Below are positions 25,496-33,909 of a stretch of DNA of 64,000 nucleotides, piece after piece. Source of the DNA: Sediminibacterium sp. (GTDB lineage Bacteria > Bacteroidota > Bacteroidia > B-17B0 > Aurantibacillaceae); NCBI GenBank assembly GCA_030054095.1, contig JASGCO010000004.1:1-64000 (forward strand), written 5' to 3'. The notes beneath the pieces are model-generated. The model was not told the origin of the DNA. It searched no databases and saw nothing but the letters and a program-made list of their open reading frames with translations. The position numbers were made by a program, and so were the translations under genes. Each line of letters opens with the position of its first letter. The first letter of the stretch is position 1.

Positions 25496-26989
25496 ATGTC
25501 TGTATTTCGTATAGATCCTTCCGCTAAACTCAGCTTGTCTGATTTACGCTTTTTCCTTCAGCAAAATCCGTTTGTTGAACTATCTGATGCCGCTCGTGAA
25601 AAAATCACGCATTGCCGTCAGTACCTCGATGAAAAATTAAAACGTCATAATGCGCCAATCTATGGCATCAATACAGGATTTGGTTCTCTCTGCAACGTGG
25701 TTATTCCCGATCAGGATCTGGAAACCCTTCAGGAAAATCTGGTAAAAAGTCATGCCTGCGGCACCGGCGAAAAAGTTCCGGCAACAATTGTAAAATTAAT
25801 GCTGCTTTTAAAAATCCAATCCTTGTCTTACGGGAAAAGCGGTGTTCAATTACAAACAGTGGAGCGCCTGGTCGAATTCCTCAATAAAGGCGTTTTACCG
25901 GTAGTGTATCAGTTGGGCTCTTTAGGAGCCAGTGGCGATCTGGCACCTCTGGCGCATTTATGTTTACCATTACTTGGATTAGGAGAAGTATGGTTCAACG
26001 GACAAATTCAGTCCTCTTCAGATGTACTGAAACAATTAAACCTTAAACCCATCGCATTAAAAAGCAAAGAAGGCCTGGCGCTTTTAAACGGCACACAATT
26101 TATGAGTGCTTACGCAGCTTATTCGGCCATAGAAGCACTCAAACTAAGCGAGCAGGCCGATGAAATTGCCGCCATTTCACTGGAAGCTTTCGACGGTCGC
26201 ATTGATCCGTTCAAAATTCATTTGCATACCATTCGCCCTCATGCCGGACAACTGCAAACTTCTGAAAAATTCAGACAATTACTGGCCGGTAGTGAGTTAA
26301 TTGCCCGCCCTAAACAAGCCGTTCAGGATCCGTACTCGTTTCGTTGCATTCCTCAGGTTCACGGCGCAAGCAAAGATACGCTTCGACATGTTATGAATGT
26401 GATTGAAACCGAAATAAACGCTGTAACCGATAATCCTACTATATTCCCTGAAGAAGATGAAATTTTAAGTGGTGGTAATTTTCATGGTCAGCCACTGGCT
26501 CTGGTACTAGACTTTTTGAGCATAGCCATGGCGGAGTTAGGGTCTATCAGCGAAAGACGAACTTACCTGCTCATCTCCGGTCAGCGTGGCCTCCCGCCAT
26601 TCCTTGCTGAAAATGCGGGCCTTAACTCCGGGTTCATGATCCCTCAATACACAGCCGCCAGTATTGTTAGCCAAAATAAACAATTATGTACACCTGCCAG
26701 TATAGACAGTATTGTAAGCAGTAATGGTCAGGAAGATCATGTTAGCATGGGTGCCAATGCCGCCACAAAATGTTACACCGTTGTAAAAAATACCAGTCGC
26801 ATTCTGGCCATAGAGTTACTTAACGCTGCTCAGGCCATTGAATTCCGAAAACCTGTCAAAACATCTCCCCTGCTTGAAAAACGCCTGTACAATTTCAGGC
26901 AATCCGTAGCTTTTATAAAAGAAGATGTTTACATGCACGAATACATGCGTTTAAGCGAATTATACCTGCAACAATGGGAAAACGTCTGA
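25496..26989 (+). CDS. hutH: Histidine ammonia-lyase
   Basis: Deaminates L-histidine to trans-urocanate, first step of histidine degradation. The MIO-forming Ala-Ser-Gly lies at residues 145-147 in LGSLGASGDLAPLAH. Other family marks are IYGINTGFGSL near the N-terminus, QDPYSFRCIPQVHGA, NPTIFPEED and the SNGQEDHVSMGA region. Its 497 residues match the family. No hutU, hutI or hutG is nearby, so the pathway must be completed elsewhere or urocanate has another fate. An aromatic-amino-acid lyase of the same fold is possible but the sequence fits HutH best. It overlaps the next gene by 16 bases. Confidence 0.92.
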   Translation: MSVFRIDPSAKLSLSDLRFFLQQNPFVELSDAAREKITHCRQYLDEKLKRHNAPIYGINTGFGSLCNVVIPDQDLETLQENLVKSHACGTGEKVPATIVKLMLLLKIQSLSYGKSGVQLQTVERLVEFLNKGVLPVVYQLGSLGASGDLAPLAHLCLPLLGLGEVWFNGQIQSSSDVLKQLNLKPIALKSKEGLALLNGTQFMSAYAAYSAIEALKLSEQADEIAAISLEAFDGRIDPFKIHLHTIRPHAGQLQTSEKFRQLLAGSELIARPKQAVQDPYSFRCIPQVHGASKDTLRHVMNVIETEINAVTDNPTIFPEEDEILSGGNFHGQPLALVLDFLSIAMAELGSISERRTYLLISGQRGLPPFLAENAGLNSGFMIPQYTAASIVSQNKQLCTPASIDSIVSSNGQEDHVSMGANAATKCYTVVKNTSRILAIELLNAAQAIEFRKPVKTSPLLEKRLYNFRQSVAFIKEDVYMHEYMRLSELYLQQWENV

Positions 26990-27558
26990 TACTGATTTGC
27001 TGCTTTTTGACAGGACTGCTGCAGAGCATACATGCCTGCCAATGCCCCATAACCGTGCTTGGTAAAGCAGAATGTGATAAATACGAAATTATCTTTAAAG
27101 GCAAAATCAAATCTGTAAAAGAATGTGGTAACCGGTACGGGGAAGCACTCTTTGAAGTAGAAGAATTGTATAAAGGAAATATAGCGCAGCAATTTGTTGT
27201 TTTGTTTGAGTGTAACGTAGCTTGTGCTCAGAAATTAAATGCAGGCGAAGAATGGATTATCTATACACGCTATAAACAGGTAAATAATGCTATGATGGAT
27301 TGGTGCAGCAGAAGTCGGAAATTTTTCAGCAATGAAAAAGAAGACTTTTATACCGTTACCTACGGGAACGATTATTACGACGAACTTAAATTCCTTCGTG
27401 AAAACATGGGACTTCACCGTTTCCTGAAACCACAACAAACTGCGCAGGAAAAGCGAAACCTTTTACCCACAAACACACAAAGTATCATTATAGTACTATG
27501 TTCTATCGGCACCCTTATTTTGTTCTATTGGCTGTTTAACCGTTTCTTTAAATTTTAA
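26974..27558 (+). CDS. Membrane-anchored TIMP/NTR-like exported protein
   Basis: 194 residues. A signal peptide runs to about residue 20, directly followed by CQC (Cys 22 and 24), as in netrin/TIMP-type (NTR) domains whose mature N-terminus begins with CXC. Further Cys residues occur in AECDKYEIIFKGKI, KECGNRYG, FECNVACAQ and DWCSRS, and the fold reads as an OB-like barrel (GEALFEVEELYKG, EEWIIYTRY). A single membrane segment at about 168-188 with a basic tail anchors it. TIMP-like domains bind proteases in animals; the bacterial role is not known to me. It overlaps hutH and precedes ppa by 2 bases. Confidence 0.7.
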   Translation: MGKRLILICCFLTGLLQSIHACQCPITVLGKAECDKYEIIFKGKIKSVKECGNRYGEALFEVEELYKGNIAQQFVVLFECNVACAQKLNAGEEWIIYTRYKQVNNAMMDWCSRSRKFFSNEKEDFYTVTYGNDYYDELKFLRENMGLHRFLKPQQTAQEKRNLLPTNTQSIIIVLCSIGTLILFYWLFNRFFKF

Positions 27559-27560
27559 CT

Positions 27561-28196
27561 ATGAATGTGAATTTATTTAAACCACATCCCTGGCATGGGA
27601 TTCCGTACGGAGCAAATTTTCCCGAATCGGTAACCGCCTACATCGAAATGGTGCCAAGCGACACCGTTAAATACGAAATTGATAAAGCCACGGGATACAG
27701 AAAAGTGGATCGTCCTCAGAAATTTTCCAATATTGTTCCTGCCCTCTATGGCTTTATTCCACAAACCTTTTGCGATCATCAGGTCGCCGAATTTGCAGCC
27801 CTTAAATCGGGAAAAACGGTTATTAAAGGAGACGGCGACCCGCTTGATATATGTGTGCTTACCGAACGCTTTATCAGCAGCGGAGATATACTCGTTGAAG
27901 CCATTCCAATAGGTGGGTTTCGGATGATTGACAAGGGAGAAGCCGATGACAAAATCATTGCTGTTTTAAAACAGGACGAAATTTACGGGGCCTTTAAAGA
28001 CGTTAGTGACTGCCCCTCCACTTTAATCAATCGCCTAAAACATTACTTCCTGACGTATAAAAACATGCCGGGTCAAACAGATAAAGCTGTCGAAATTACT
28101 CATGTTTACGGGCAAGCAGATGCTTTAGAGGTTATTCGACGAAGTATCAGCGATTATGACGCTAAATTCAAATCGCACCTAACCATAGGTGTTTAA
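27561..28196 (+). CDS. ppa: Inorganic pyrophosphatase, family I
   Basis: Hydrolyses pyrophosphate released by tRNA charging and polymer synthesis, which fits its cotranscription with hisS. The Mg-binding signature GDGDPLDICVL is present at about residues 89-99, plus YEIDKATGYRKVDRPQKF near the N-terminus, IPIGGFRMIDKGEADDKIIAV and the active-site lysine region LKHYFLTYK. 211 residues, soluble. The N-terminal HPWHGIPYG and EMVPSDTVKYEI are typical of Bacteroidota members. Confidence 0.95.
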   Translation: MNVNLFKPHPWHGIPYGANFPESVTAYIEMVPSDTVKYEIDKATGYRKVDRPQKFSNIVPALYGFIPQTFCDHQVAEFAALKSGKTVIKGDGDPLDICVLTERFISSGDILVEAIPIGGFRMIDKGEADDKIIAVLKQDEIYGAFKDVSDCPSTLINRLKHYFLTYKNMPGQTDKAVEITHVYGQADALEVIRRSISDYDAKFKSHLTIGV

Positions 28197-28296
28197 ATTG
28201 TTACGCACTTAATCTAACAACTGCATTCTCTCTTAAAAAGGATGGTGGTTTTACGTTATTTAACGTTAGTCTTATCTAAAATTAGATGTTATAACA

Positions 28297-28304
28297 TATA
28301 TTTG
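28297..28304 (+). promoter_or_regulatory. -7 promoter element (TATATTTG) of YceI gene
   Basis: TAnnTTTG followed by T, 19 bases before ATG 28324. Confidence 0.5.
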
Positions 28305-28323
28305 TACTTTAAACTAATTTTAT

Positions 28324-28911
28324 ATGAAAAAACTTAAACAAACTCTTGCCTTAGTAGCATTAAGCGCTGGCCTTATGGCCCAAACCAACTGGAAAGTAGA
28401 TCCAAGTCACAGTAAATTAGGATTTTCTGTGGTTCACATGATGATTAGTGAAACTGAAGGAACCTTTAAAGTTTACGAAGGAACCGTTAGTTCATCTAAA
28501 GAAACAGATTTTACAAATGCCGCTATTGATTTTAAAGTGGATGTGAATTCTGTTAACACCGATGATGAAAAACGCGATGGTCATTTAAAAAGTGCGGATT
28601 TTTTTGATGCGGAAAAAAACCCAAAAATGACTTTTAAAAGTACTTCTATGAAAGCCAAAGGAAAGATGATATACGATCTGGAAGGTGATCTTACAATTAA
28701 AGGAGTAACTAAAAAGGTAAAACTACAAGCAATTGGTGCCCCTAAAACAGTAAAAGATCCATGGGGAAATATCCGTTATGCGTTTAAAGTAATTGGTAAA
28801 ATAAACCGTAAAGATTTTGGTTTAACCTGGAATGCCGCTCTTGAGGCTGGCGGTGTTGCGGTAAGCGATGACGTGAAACTCAACATTACTATTGAATTGG
28901 TTAAATCCTGA
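28324..28911 (+). CDS. Periplasmic YceI-family lipid-binding protein
   Basis: 195 residues; a signal peptide ends near LMAQ. The mature protein is a YceI lipocalin-like barrel: WKVDPSHSKLGFSVVHMMI, KSADFFDAEKNPKMTFKST, GDLTIKGVTKKV, FKVIGKINRKDFGLTWN and a closing DVKLNITIELVK. The family binds isoprenoid-type lipids in the periplasm; the physiological ligand varies. It has its own -7 element and a strong terminator, so it is likely monocistronic. Confidence 0.93.
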   Translation: MKKLKQTLALVALSAGLMAQTNWKVDPSHSKLGFSVVHMMISETEGTFKVYEGTVSSSKETDFTNAAIDFKVDVNSVNTDDEKRDGHLKSADFFDAEKNPKMTFKSTSMKAKGKMIYDLEGDLTIKGVTKKVKLQAIGAPKTVKDPWGNIRYAFKVIGKINRKDFGLTWNAALEAGGVAVSDDVKLNITIELVKS

Positions 28912-28995
28912 TTCAACACATAAATTTCTCAATTGTTCAAAAACTCAGCGAACAACTGAGGTTTTTAAAAAACAAACAATTATTTCTATAGTTTT

Positions 28996-29028
28996 ACTCC
29001 AACTTACAACAAAGTTGGAGTTTTTTTT
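28996..29028 (+). terminator. Strong terminator after YceI gene
   Basis: 10-bp stem ACTCCAACTT/AAGTTGGAGT with a 6-base loop and a run of eight Ts. The next gene begins 15 bases later. Confidence 0.85.
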
Positions 29029-29042
29029 ACCCTTTCCGGATT

Positions 29043-29492
29043 ATGCTATTAGAACATGAAATTCAGCAACAAAAGTTTAAAAGCCCCGCACAGAAACTGG
29101 CTGTAAACATTATTTACACTAATAACTGGCTTAGTTACTTTTACGAATCTATGTTCAAAAATACAGGACTAACGCCGCAACAATATAATGTACTCCGCAT
29201 TTTAAGAGGACAATATCCTAACGCCTGTAACCTTAAACTAATCAGAGAACGAATGTTGGACCGAATGAGCGATGCGTCGAGAATTGTAGATAAATTAAAA
29301 CAAAAAGAGTTAATTGAACGGCGCGAAAGTGAAACAGATCGCCGCAATCTATCCATTCATATCACCGAACGAGGTCTGACATTACTTAAGTCTCTCGACC
29401 ATATAGATGAAAATGTAAAAAAACTTTTCAAAAACCTGAGTGAAGATGAACAGATCTTATTGAATGATCTGCTGGATCGTTTAAGAGGATAA
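29043..29492 (+). CDS. MarR-family transcriptional regulator
   Basis: 149 residues with the MarR winged-helix layout: helical N-terminus (QKLAVNIIYTNNWLSYFYESMF), TPQQYNVLRILRG, recognition region IRERMLDRMSDASRIVDKLKQKELIERRESETDRRNLSIHITE split by the wing (SETDRRN), and a C-terminal dimerisation helix. Bacteroidota neighbours of YceI genes often include such a regulator, so YceI is a possible target; no operator is evident. The ATG lies only 15 bases after the preceding terminator T-run, so some readthrough or a hidden promoter is needed. Confidence 0.9.
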   Translation: MLLEHEIQQQKFKSPAQKLAVNIIYTNNWLSYFYESMFKNTGLTPQQYNVLRILRGQYPNACNLKLIRERMLDRMSDASRIVDKLKQKELIERRESETDRRNLSIHITERGLTLLKSLDHIDENVKKLFKNLSEDEQILLNDLLDRLRG

Positions 29493-29513
29493 TGCCGCTT
29501 TCCGCAATTTTAG

Positions 29514-29521
29514 TAACTTTG
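29514..29521 (+). promoter_or_regulatory. -7 promoter element (TAACTTTG) of rimO
   Basis: TAnnTTTG followed by T, ending 6 bases before the rimO ATG, so the mRNA is probably leaderless. Confidence 0.55.
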
Positions 29522-29527
29522 TGACGC

Positions 29528-30841
29528 ATGAAAACAAAGACGCTAAAAAAGAACAAGGTAAACGTTGTCACTCTTGGTTGTAGTAAAAATCTCGTTGACA
29601 GCGAAGTGCTGATGGGGCAATTGAAAGCCAATAAATTTCAGGTAGAACACGAAAGCAAAGAAGATGACCATCAGATTGTTATTATTAATACCTGCGGCTT
29701 TGTTGATAATGCCAAACAAGAAAGTATTGATACCATCCTGAGATACGTAGATGCAAAAAAAGACGGTGATGTCGAAAAAGTTTACGTTACCGGATGCCTC
29801 AGCGAACGTTACAAAACTGATCTCGAAAAAGAAATTCCGGAAGTAGATGCGTGGTTTGGCACCCGCGATTTACCTAAAATATTAAAAACACTTAAAGCCG
29901 ATTATAAACACGAACTGGTGGGCGAACGCCTCTTAACCACGCCACAACACTACGCTTATTTTAAAATCAGTGAGGGCTGCGACAGACCATGTAGTTTTTG
30001 CGCCATTCCTTTAATGCGTGGTAAACACCAGAGCGTTCCTGTAGAAGAACTGGCTCTGCGCGCTAAAACGCTTGCCGCAAAAGGAACACGGGAGCTTTTA
30101 CTCATCGCCCAGGATCTTACCTATTACGGACTCGATATTTATAAAAAAAGAGAGTTGGCAAATTTAATTGATAAACTTGCTGACACCGAAGGTATAGACT
30201 GGATCCGTCTGCATTATGCCTTCCCGAGTGGTTTTCCAATGGAAGTACTTGATGTGATGAAAAAAAGGCCCAATGTGTGCAAATACCTGGATATGCCGTT
30301 GCAACACATTAGTGATAATATGCTTACCAGCATGCGCAGGGGAATTACCAAACAAAAAACCATTGACCTCGTTAATAAAATCAGGGATACCGTTCCCGGT
30401 ATTGCTTTGCGTACAACCCTTATTGCCGGCTATCCGGGCGAAACAAAAAAAGATCACGAAGAAATGTTGAAATGGGTGGAAGAAACCCGTTTCGAACGTT
30501 TGGGAATTTTCACCTATTCACACGAAGAAAATACGCATGCCCACACGTTAAAAGATGATGTGAGCGAAACCGTGAAGCGGAAACGTGCCGATGCGGTAAT
30601 GGCTGTGCAACAGGAAATTTCGTTGCAACTTAACCAACAAAAAGTGGGGCAAACCTTTAAAGTACTCTTCGACCGGAAAGAAATGGATTACTTTATAGGC
30701 CGTACAGAGTTCGATAGCCCGGATGTGGATAACGAAGTGCTGGTAAAAGCGGACAAAAACAGTTATGTAAGAATCGGAGACTTTGCGAACGTAAAAATTA
30801 CCGAAGCCAGTGATTTTGACTTGTACGGAACCCTCATCTGA
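29528..30841 (+). CDS. rimO: Ribosomal protein S12 methylthiotransferase
   Basis: A radical-SAM enzyme that adds a methylthio group to the conserved aspartate of ribosomal protein S12. The N-terminal UPF0004 domain shows VVTLGCSKNLVDSEVLMGQL in part plus Cys in NTCGFV and VTGCLSERY, the three ligands of the auxiliary cluster. The radical-SAM cluster motif CDRPCSFC follows SEGC at about residue 155. A TRAM domain at the C-terminus (QKVGQTFKVLFDR, GRTEFDSPDVDNEV) is present. LGCSKNLVDSE distinguishes RimO from the tRNA enzyme MiaB. 437 residues. Confidence 0.95.
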   Translation: MKTKTLKKNKVNVVTLGCSKNLVDSEVLMGQLKANKFQVEHESKEDDHQIVIINTCGFVDNAKQESIDTILRYVDAKKDGDVEKVYVTGCLSERYKTDLEKEIPEVDAWFGTRDLPKILKTLKADYKHELVGERLLTTPQHYAYFKISEGCDRPCSFCAIPLMRGKHQSVPVEELALRAKTLAAKGTRELLLIAQDLTYYGLDIYKKRELANLIDKLADTEGIDWIRLHYAFPSGFPMEVLDVMKKRPNVCKYLDMPLQHISDNMLTSMRRGITKQKTIDLVNKIRDTVPGIALRTTLIAGYPGETKKDHEEMLKWVEETRFERLGIFTYSHEENTHAHTLKDDVSETVKRKRADAVMAVQQEISLQLNQQKVGQTFKVLFDRKEMDYFIGRTEFDSPDVDNEVLVKADKNSYVRIGDFANVKITEASDFDLYGTLI

Positions 30842-30850
30842 TAATCTGTT

Positions 30851-31447
30851 ATGCAAATTGTTTTAGCCACCTCTAATGGGCATAAATTAAAAGAAATTCA
30901 GGCACTTTTGCCCAAAACCATCCAGTTGTTAAGTTTACGCGATATCCACTTTACAAGTGACATTGAAGAAACAGAACTTACTCTGGAAGGTAATGCCCTG
31001 CTAAAAGCCCGTCATATATGGACTTACTGCCAATCTAACGGAAATACATCTGTTGATGGCGTAATAGCAGATGATTCGGGTCTGGAAGTACATGCGCTTA
31101 ACGGCGCGCCCGGTGTATTCAGTGCCCGTTATGCAGGCGAACCTAAAAACGATGATGCTAATAATCATAAATTGCTACAAGTTCTAGAAGGAAACCCAAA
31201 TCGCAAGGCACAATTCAGGACCGTTCTGGCTTTTGTTTCTGCTAAAACCACTTTTTGGGTAAACGGCATTATTAACGGACATATTACTTCTTCTCCAAAA
31301 GGCATGAATGGTTTTGGCTACGATCCTCTCTTTATTCCGGATGGCTATCAGGAAACGTTTGCACAATTAACTGCTAACGAAAAAAATTCAATATCTCACA
31401 GAGCGCTGGCTGTAACCGCTTTGCTGGAGAAAATCTCAATCACCTGA
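30851..31447 (+). CDS. rdgB: RdgB/HAM1-type non-canonical purine NTP pyrophosphatase
   Basis: Removes dITP, XTP and similar damaged nucleotides from the pool. 198 residues. N-terminal VLATSNGHKLKEIQ is the substrate-binding signature; also seen are TELTLEGNALLKA, VIADDSGLEVHALNGAPGVFSARYAG in pieces, and GFGYDPLFIPDGYQETFAQLT with EKNSISHRALA at the C-terminus. It follows rimO by 9 bases and is likely cotranscribed with it. Confidence 0.95.
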   Translation: MQIVLATSNGHKLKEIQALLPKTIQLLSLRDIHFTSDIEETELTLEGNALLKARHIWTYCQSNGNTSVDGVIADDSGLEVHALNGAPGVFSARYAGEPKNDDANNHKLLQVLEGNPNRKAQFRTVLAFVSAKTTFWVNGIINGHITSSPKGMNGFGYDPLFIPDGYQETFAQLTANEKNSISHRALAVTALLEKISIT

Positions 31448-31490
31448 CAGATTCTATAAAAAGGCCCATTCAAATAGTAATGATTATTAT

Positions 31491-31498
31491 TATATTTG
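31491..31498 (+). promoter_or_regulatory. -7 promoter element (TATATTTG) of thiamine operon
   Basis: TAnnTTTG followed by T. Its predicted transcription start falls within a few bases of the 5' end of the TPP aptamer. Confidence 0.6.
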
Positions 31499-31501
31499 TG
31501 C

Positions 31502-31581
31502 GGCTTTAGGGGTATTCTGATAAAGAATTGAGAGAGTCCCTTTGAACCTGATTCAGTTCATACTGACGTAGGGAAAAGTTA
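31502..31581 (+). promoter_or_regulatory. TPP riboswitch (THI element)
   Basis: The conserved THI box is clear: GAGAGAGTCCC, TTTGAACCTGATTCAG and CTGACGTAGGGAA. P1 can form between GGCTTT (31502-31507) and AAAGTT (31575-31580), with G-U pairs at the base. It lies about 60 bases before thiM. Thiamine pyrophosphate binding should lower expression of the operon. Downstream, CCTAAGCC (31616-31623) can pair with the P1 5' strand (GGCTTTAGG, one bulge), a possible switching helix next to a U-rich stretch. Confidence 0.93.
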
Positions 31582-31643
31582 ACACCTTTTATTTCTTCTG
31601 TTACACAGACGAATTCCTAAGCCTTTATTTTTTATACTAAAAG

Positions 31644-32444
31644 ATGAGAAAAAAAATCTGGGAGTACGTTATTGCTGTACGCGAATCGGCTCCGCTTGTT
31701 CACAACATTACAAATTATGTGGTAATGAACACTACTGCGAATGCCCTTTTGGCTGCCGGTGCTTCACCTATTATGGCTCACGCGCAAGAGGAAATTGAAG
31801 ACATGGTAAACATTTGTCAATCGGTTGTTATCAATATGGGCACTCTGGATCCTTATTGGTCCCAGTCTATGTTACTGGCTGCCGAATGTGCTCATAAACA
31901 CAACAAACCCTTTATTTTTGATCCTGTTGGCACTGGCGCAAGCAGCTACCGTAATAAAATAGCGTCTGCCATCCTTGCCTTACGTCCTACGGTTATCAGA
32001 GGCAACGCATCCGAAATAATGGCGTTGGCAAGTCTGAACCCGGGAAAAACAAAAGGCGTTGATAGCACTCATCAGAGTAACGAAGCCATCATTGCCGGGC
32101 AAACACTTGTAAGGGATTACGGAGCCGTTGTTTGTATATCCGGTGCTACAGACATTATCCTTTCCGGTAATCGCGAAGTACACTTAAATAACGGTCATCC
32201 CCTTATGACAAAAGTAACAGGGCTTGGTTGTTCCGCTACAGCCCTACTTGGCGCATTCAGCAGTTTAGGAAAAGATATTTTTGAAACATCAGTAGCCGCC
32301 ACGGCCCTTATCAGCATTGCGGGTGAAATAGCGGCTGAAAAATCATCAGGCCCCGGAAGTCTTCAACTGAATTTACTGGACACCCTGTACACACTAACAG
32401 AACAGGAATTTGACAAACGCCTGAAACTGACAAACATTAAATGA
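31644..32444 (+). CDS. thiM: Hydroxyethylthiazole kinase
   Basis: Phosphorylates salvaged 4-methyl-5-(2-hydroxyethyl)thiazole. 266 residues. N-terminal PLVHNITNYVVMNTTANALLAAGASPIM region is diagnostic (substrate site), followed by NMGTLDPYW, KPFIFDPVGTGASSYR, IRGNASEI and the anion-hole motif VTGLGCSATALLGAF. It is the first gene under the TPP riboswitch and its stop overlaps the thiE start by 4 bases (ATGA). Confidence 0.95.
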   Translation: MRKKIWEYVIAVRESAPLVHNITNYVVMNTTANALLAAGASPIMAHAQEEIEDMVNICQSVVINMGTLDPYWSQSMLLAAECAHKHNKPFIFDPVGTGASSYRNKIASAILALRPTVIRGNASEIMALASLNPGKTKGVDSTHQSNEAIIAGQTLVRDYGAVVCISGATDIILSGNREVHLNNGHPLMTKVTGLGCSATALLGAFSSLGKDIFETSVAATALISIAGEIAAEKSSGPGSLQLNLLDTLYTLTEQEFDKRLKLTNIK

Positions 32445-33076
32445 AAACGCTTTTCCCTTATAAACTTTATCTGGTTGTTTCACAACAGTCATGTGGTCAT
32501 AAACCCTTACTGGAAGTGGTAGAACAAGCTATAAAAGGTGGCGTTGATTTGGTGCAGTTAAGAGAAAAACAAGATCCTACAAATCTTCTAACCGCCAAAG
32601 CTAAAAACCTGAAACTGTTGCTGGATAAATACAATGTTCCTTTAATTATTAATGATAACATTAAAGCAGCTATGGATTCAGGGGCCTACGGCATACACGT
32701 CGGGCAGAAAGATATAGTGCCGACTTGTGCCAGCGCACTATGGCCCGATTGTAAAATGATTGGCTATTCTATTGAGCAACTCCGGCAACTCGAGTCTAAC
32801 GATGTCCTGTTGTCCGATTACCTCGGCATCAGCCCTGTATTTAAAAGTTCAACCAAAACCGATACCGGAAACGAATGGGGATTAGATGGGCTAAAGCAGA
32901 TCTGGGCGATAAGCAACAAACCGCTTGTTGCTATTGGCAATATTAACGCGGAAAATGCGAAAACCGTTCTGGATGCAGGAGCCGATTGCTTGGCCGTTGT
33001 TTCAGCCATTTGCCAGGCCGATCATCCGGAGAAAGCCGCGTTCGAACTCAGAAACATCATCGAAAAACACAAATGA
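32441..33076 (+). CDS. thiE: Thiamine-phosphate synthase
   Basis: Joins HMP-pyrophosphate and thiazole phosphate to thiamine phosphate. 211 residues, TIM barrel. Visible motifs: GGVDLVQLREKQ (diphosphate site), PLIINDNIKAAMDSGAYGIHVGQKD in parts, IGYSIEQL, YLGISPVFKSSTKTD, KPLVAIGNINAENAKTVLDAGADCLAVVSAI. The overlaps with thiM (4 bases) and thiD (4 bases) indicate coupled translation within the operon. Confidence 0.95.
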   Translation: MKTLFPYKLYLVVSQQSCGHKPLLEVVEQAIKGGVDLVQLREKQDPTNLLTAKAKNLKLLLDKYNVPLIINDNIKAAMDSGAYGIHVGQKDIVPTCASALWPDCKMIGYSIEQLRQLESNDVLLSDYLGISPVFKSSTKTDTGNEWGLDGLKQIWAISNKPLVAIGNINAENAKTVLDAGADCLAVVSAICQADHPEKAAFELRNIIEKHK

Positions 33077-33909
33077 AAAAATACATATATCCATCTGTTT
33101 TAAGCATTGCTGGTTTCGACGGGAGCGGTGGCGCGGGCATACAAGCCGATATAAAAACCATTTCCGCTTTGGGATGCTATGCCACTACTGTTCTAACCGC
33201 TTTACCGGTACAAAATACAACAGGCGTTAAAACAATTTACCCCATTCCTGACACGGCCGTAAGAGAACAGTTGGTTTGCATACTAGACGATATTTTCCCG
33301 CATGCAATCAAAATAGGCATGGTTCACTCGAGCGAACTGGCATACATTATCAGGGAAACATTAGACGCGTATAAAAAGGTACCGGTTATATTTGATCCGG
33401 TGATGGTTTCTACCAGTGGTCACAAACTGATTGAAGATAAAACTATACAAACCATTATAGAAACGCTCTTCCCGATTACCGACCTGCTTACTCCTAACCT
33501 CGATGAGGCAGCCGTGCTATCTGGAATGCCAATAACCAAACTGGAAGACATGTATAAAGCCGGTGAAAAAATAAAAACGCTGGGGGTCCGATCGCTGCTA
33601 TTAAAAGGCGGCCATTTAAACAGTAAACGCCTTACCTCTTTGTACTTTGACCAACACAACAAGATAACCGAGTTTCATCAGAAAAAACACAATACTATTA
33701 ATACGCACGGATCAGGATGCACATTATCTTCGGCCATTGCCACTTATATTGCCCGCCGTTTACCTTTAAATGAAGCCGTGCATCAGGCGCAACTTTACAT
33801 TGACAATGCTATTTTAACCGGATCCGATGTTATGACCGGCAAAGGGAATGGGCCTTTAAATCATTTTTTCAATCCTTTACCTTTATTAAAATATGAACTG
33901 GAGTCTTAA
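33073..33909 (+). CDS. thiD: Hydroxymethylpyrimidine/phosphomethylpyrimidine kinase
   Basis: Phosphorylates HMP twice to HMP-PP. 278 residues from ATG 33073, chosen because it overlaps the thiE stop (ATGA) and directly precedes the conserved VLSIAGFDGSGGAGIQADIKT stretch; the frame extends upstream only through thiE. Ribokinase-fold marks: DPVMVSTSGHKL, TPNLDEAAVLSG, LLLKGGHL and THGSGCTLSSAIATYIA with the catalytic Asp-equivalent GSGC loop. It overlaps tenA by 17 bases. Confidence 0.94.
   Translation: MKKYIYPSVLSIAGFDGSGGAGIQADIKTISALGCYATTVLTALPVQNTTGVKTIYPIPDTAVREQLVCILDDIFPHAIKIGMVHSSELAYIIRETLDAYKKVPVIFDPVMVSTSGHKLIEDKTIQTIIETLFPITDLLTPNLDEAAVLSGMPITKLEDMYKAGEKIKTLGVRSLLLKGGHLNSKRLTSLYFDQHNKITEFHQKKHNTINTHGSGCTLSSAIATYIARRLPLNEAVHQAQLYIDNAILTGSDVMTGKGNGPLNHFFNPLPLLKYELES

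Noticed and set aside
25496-26989. A complete histidine-utilisation operon
   Set aside because: Only hutH is present; no urocanase, imidazolonepropionase or formiminoglutamase gene is nearby.
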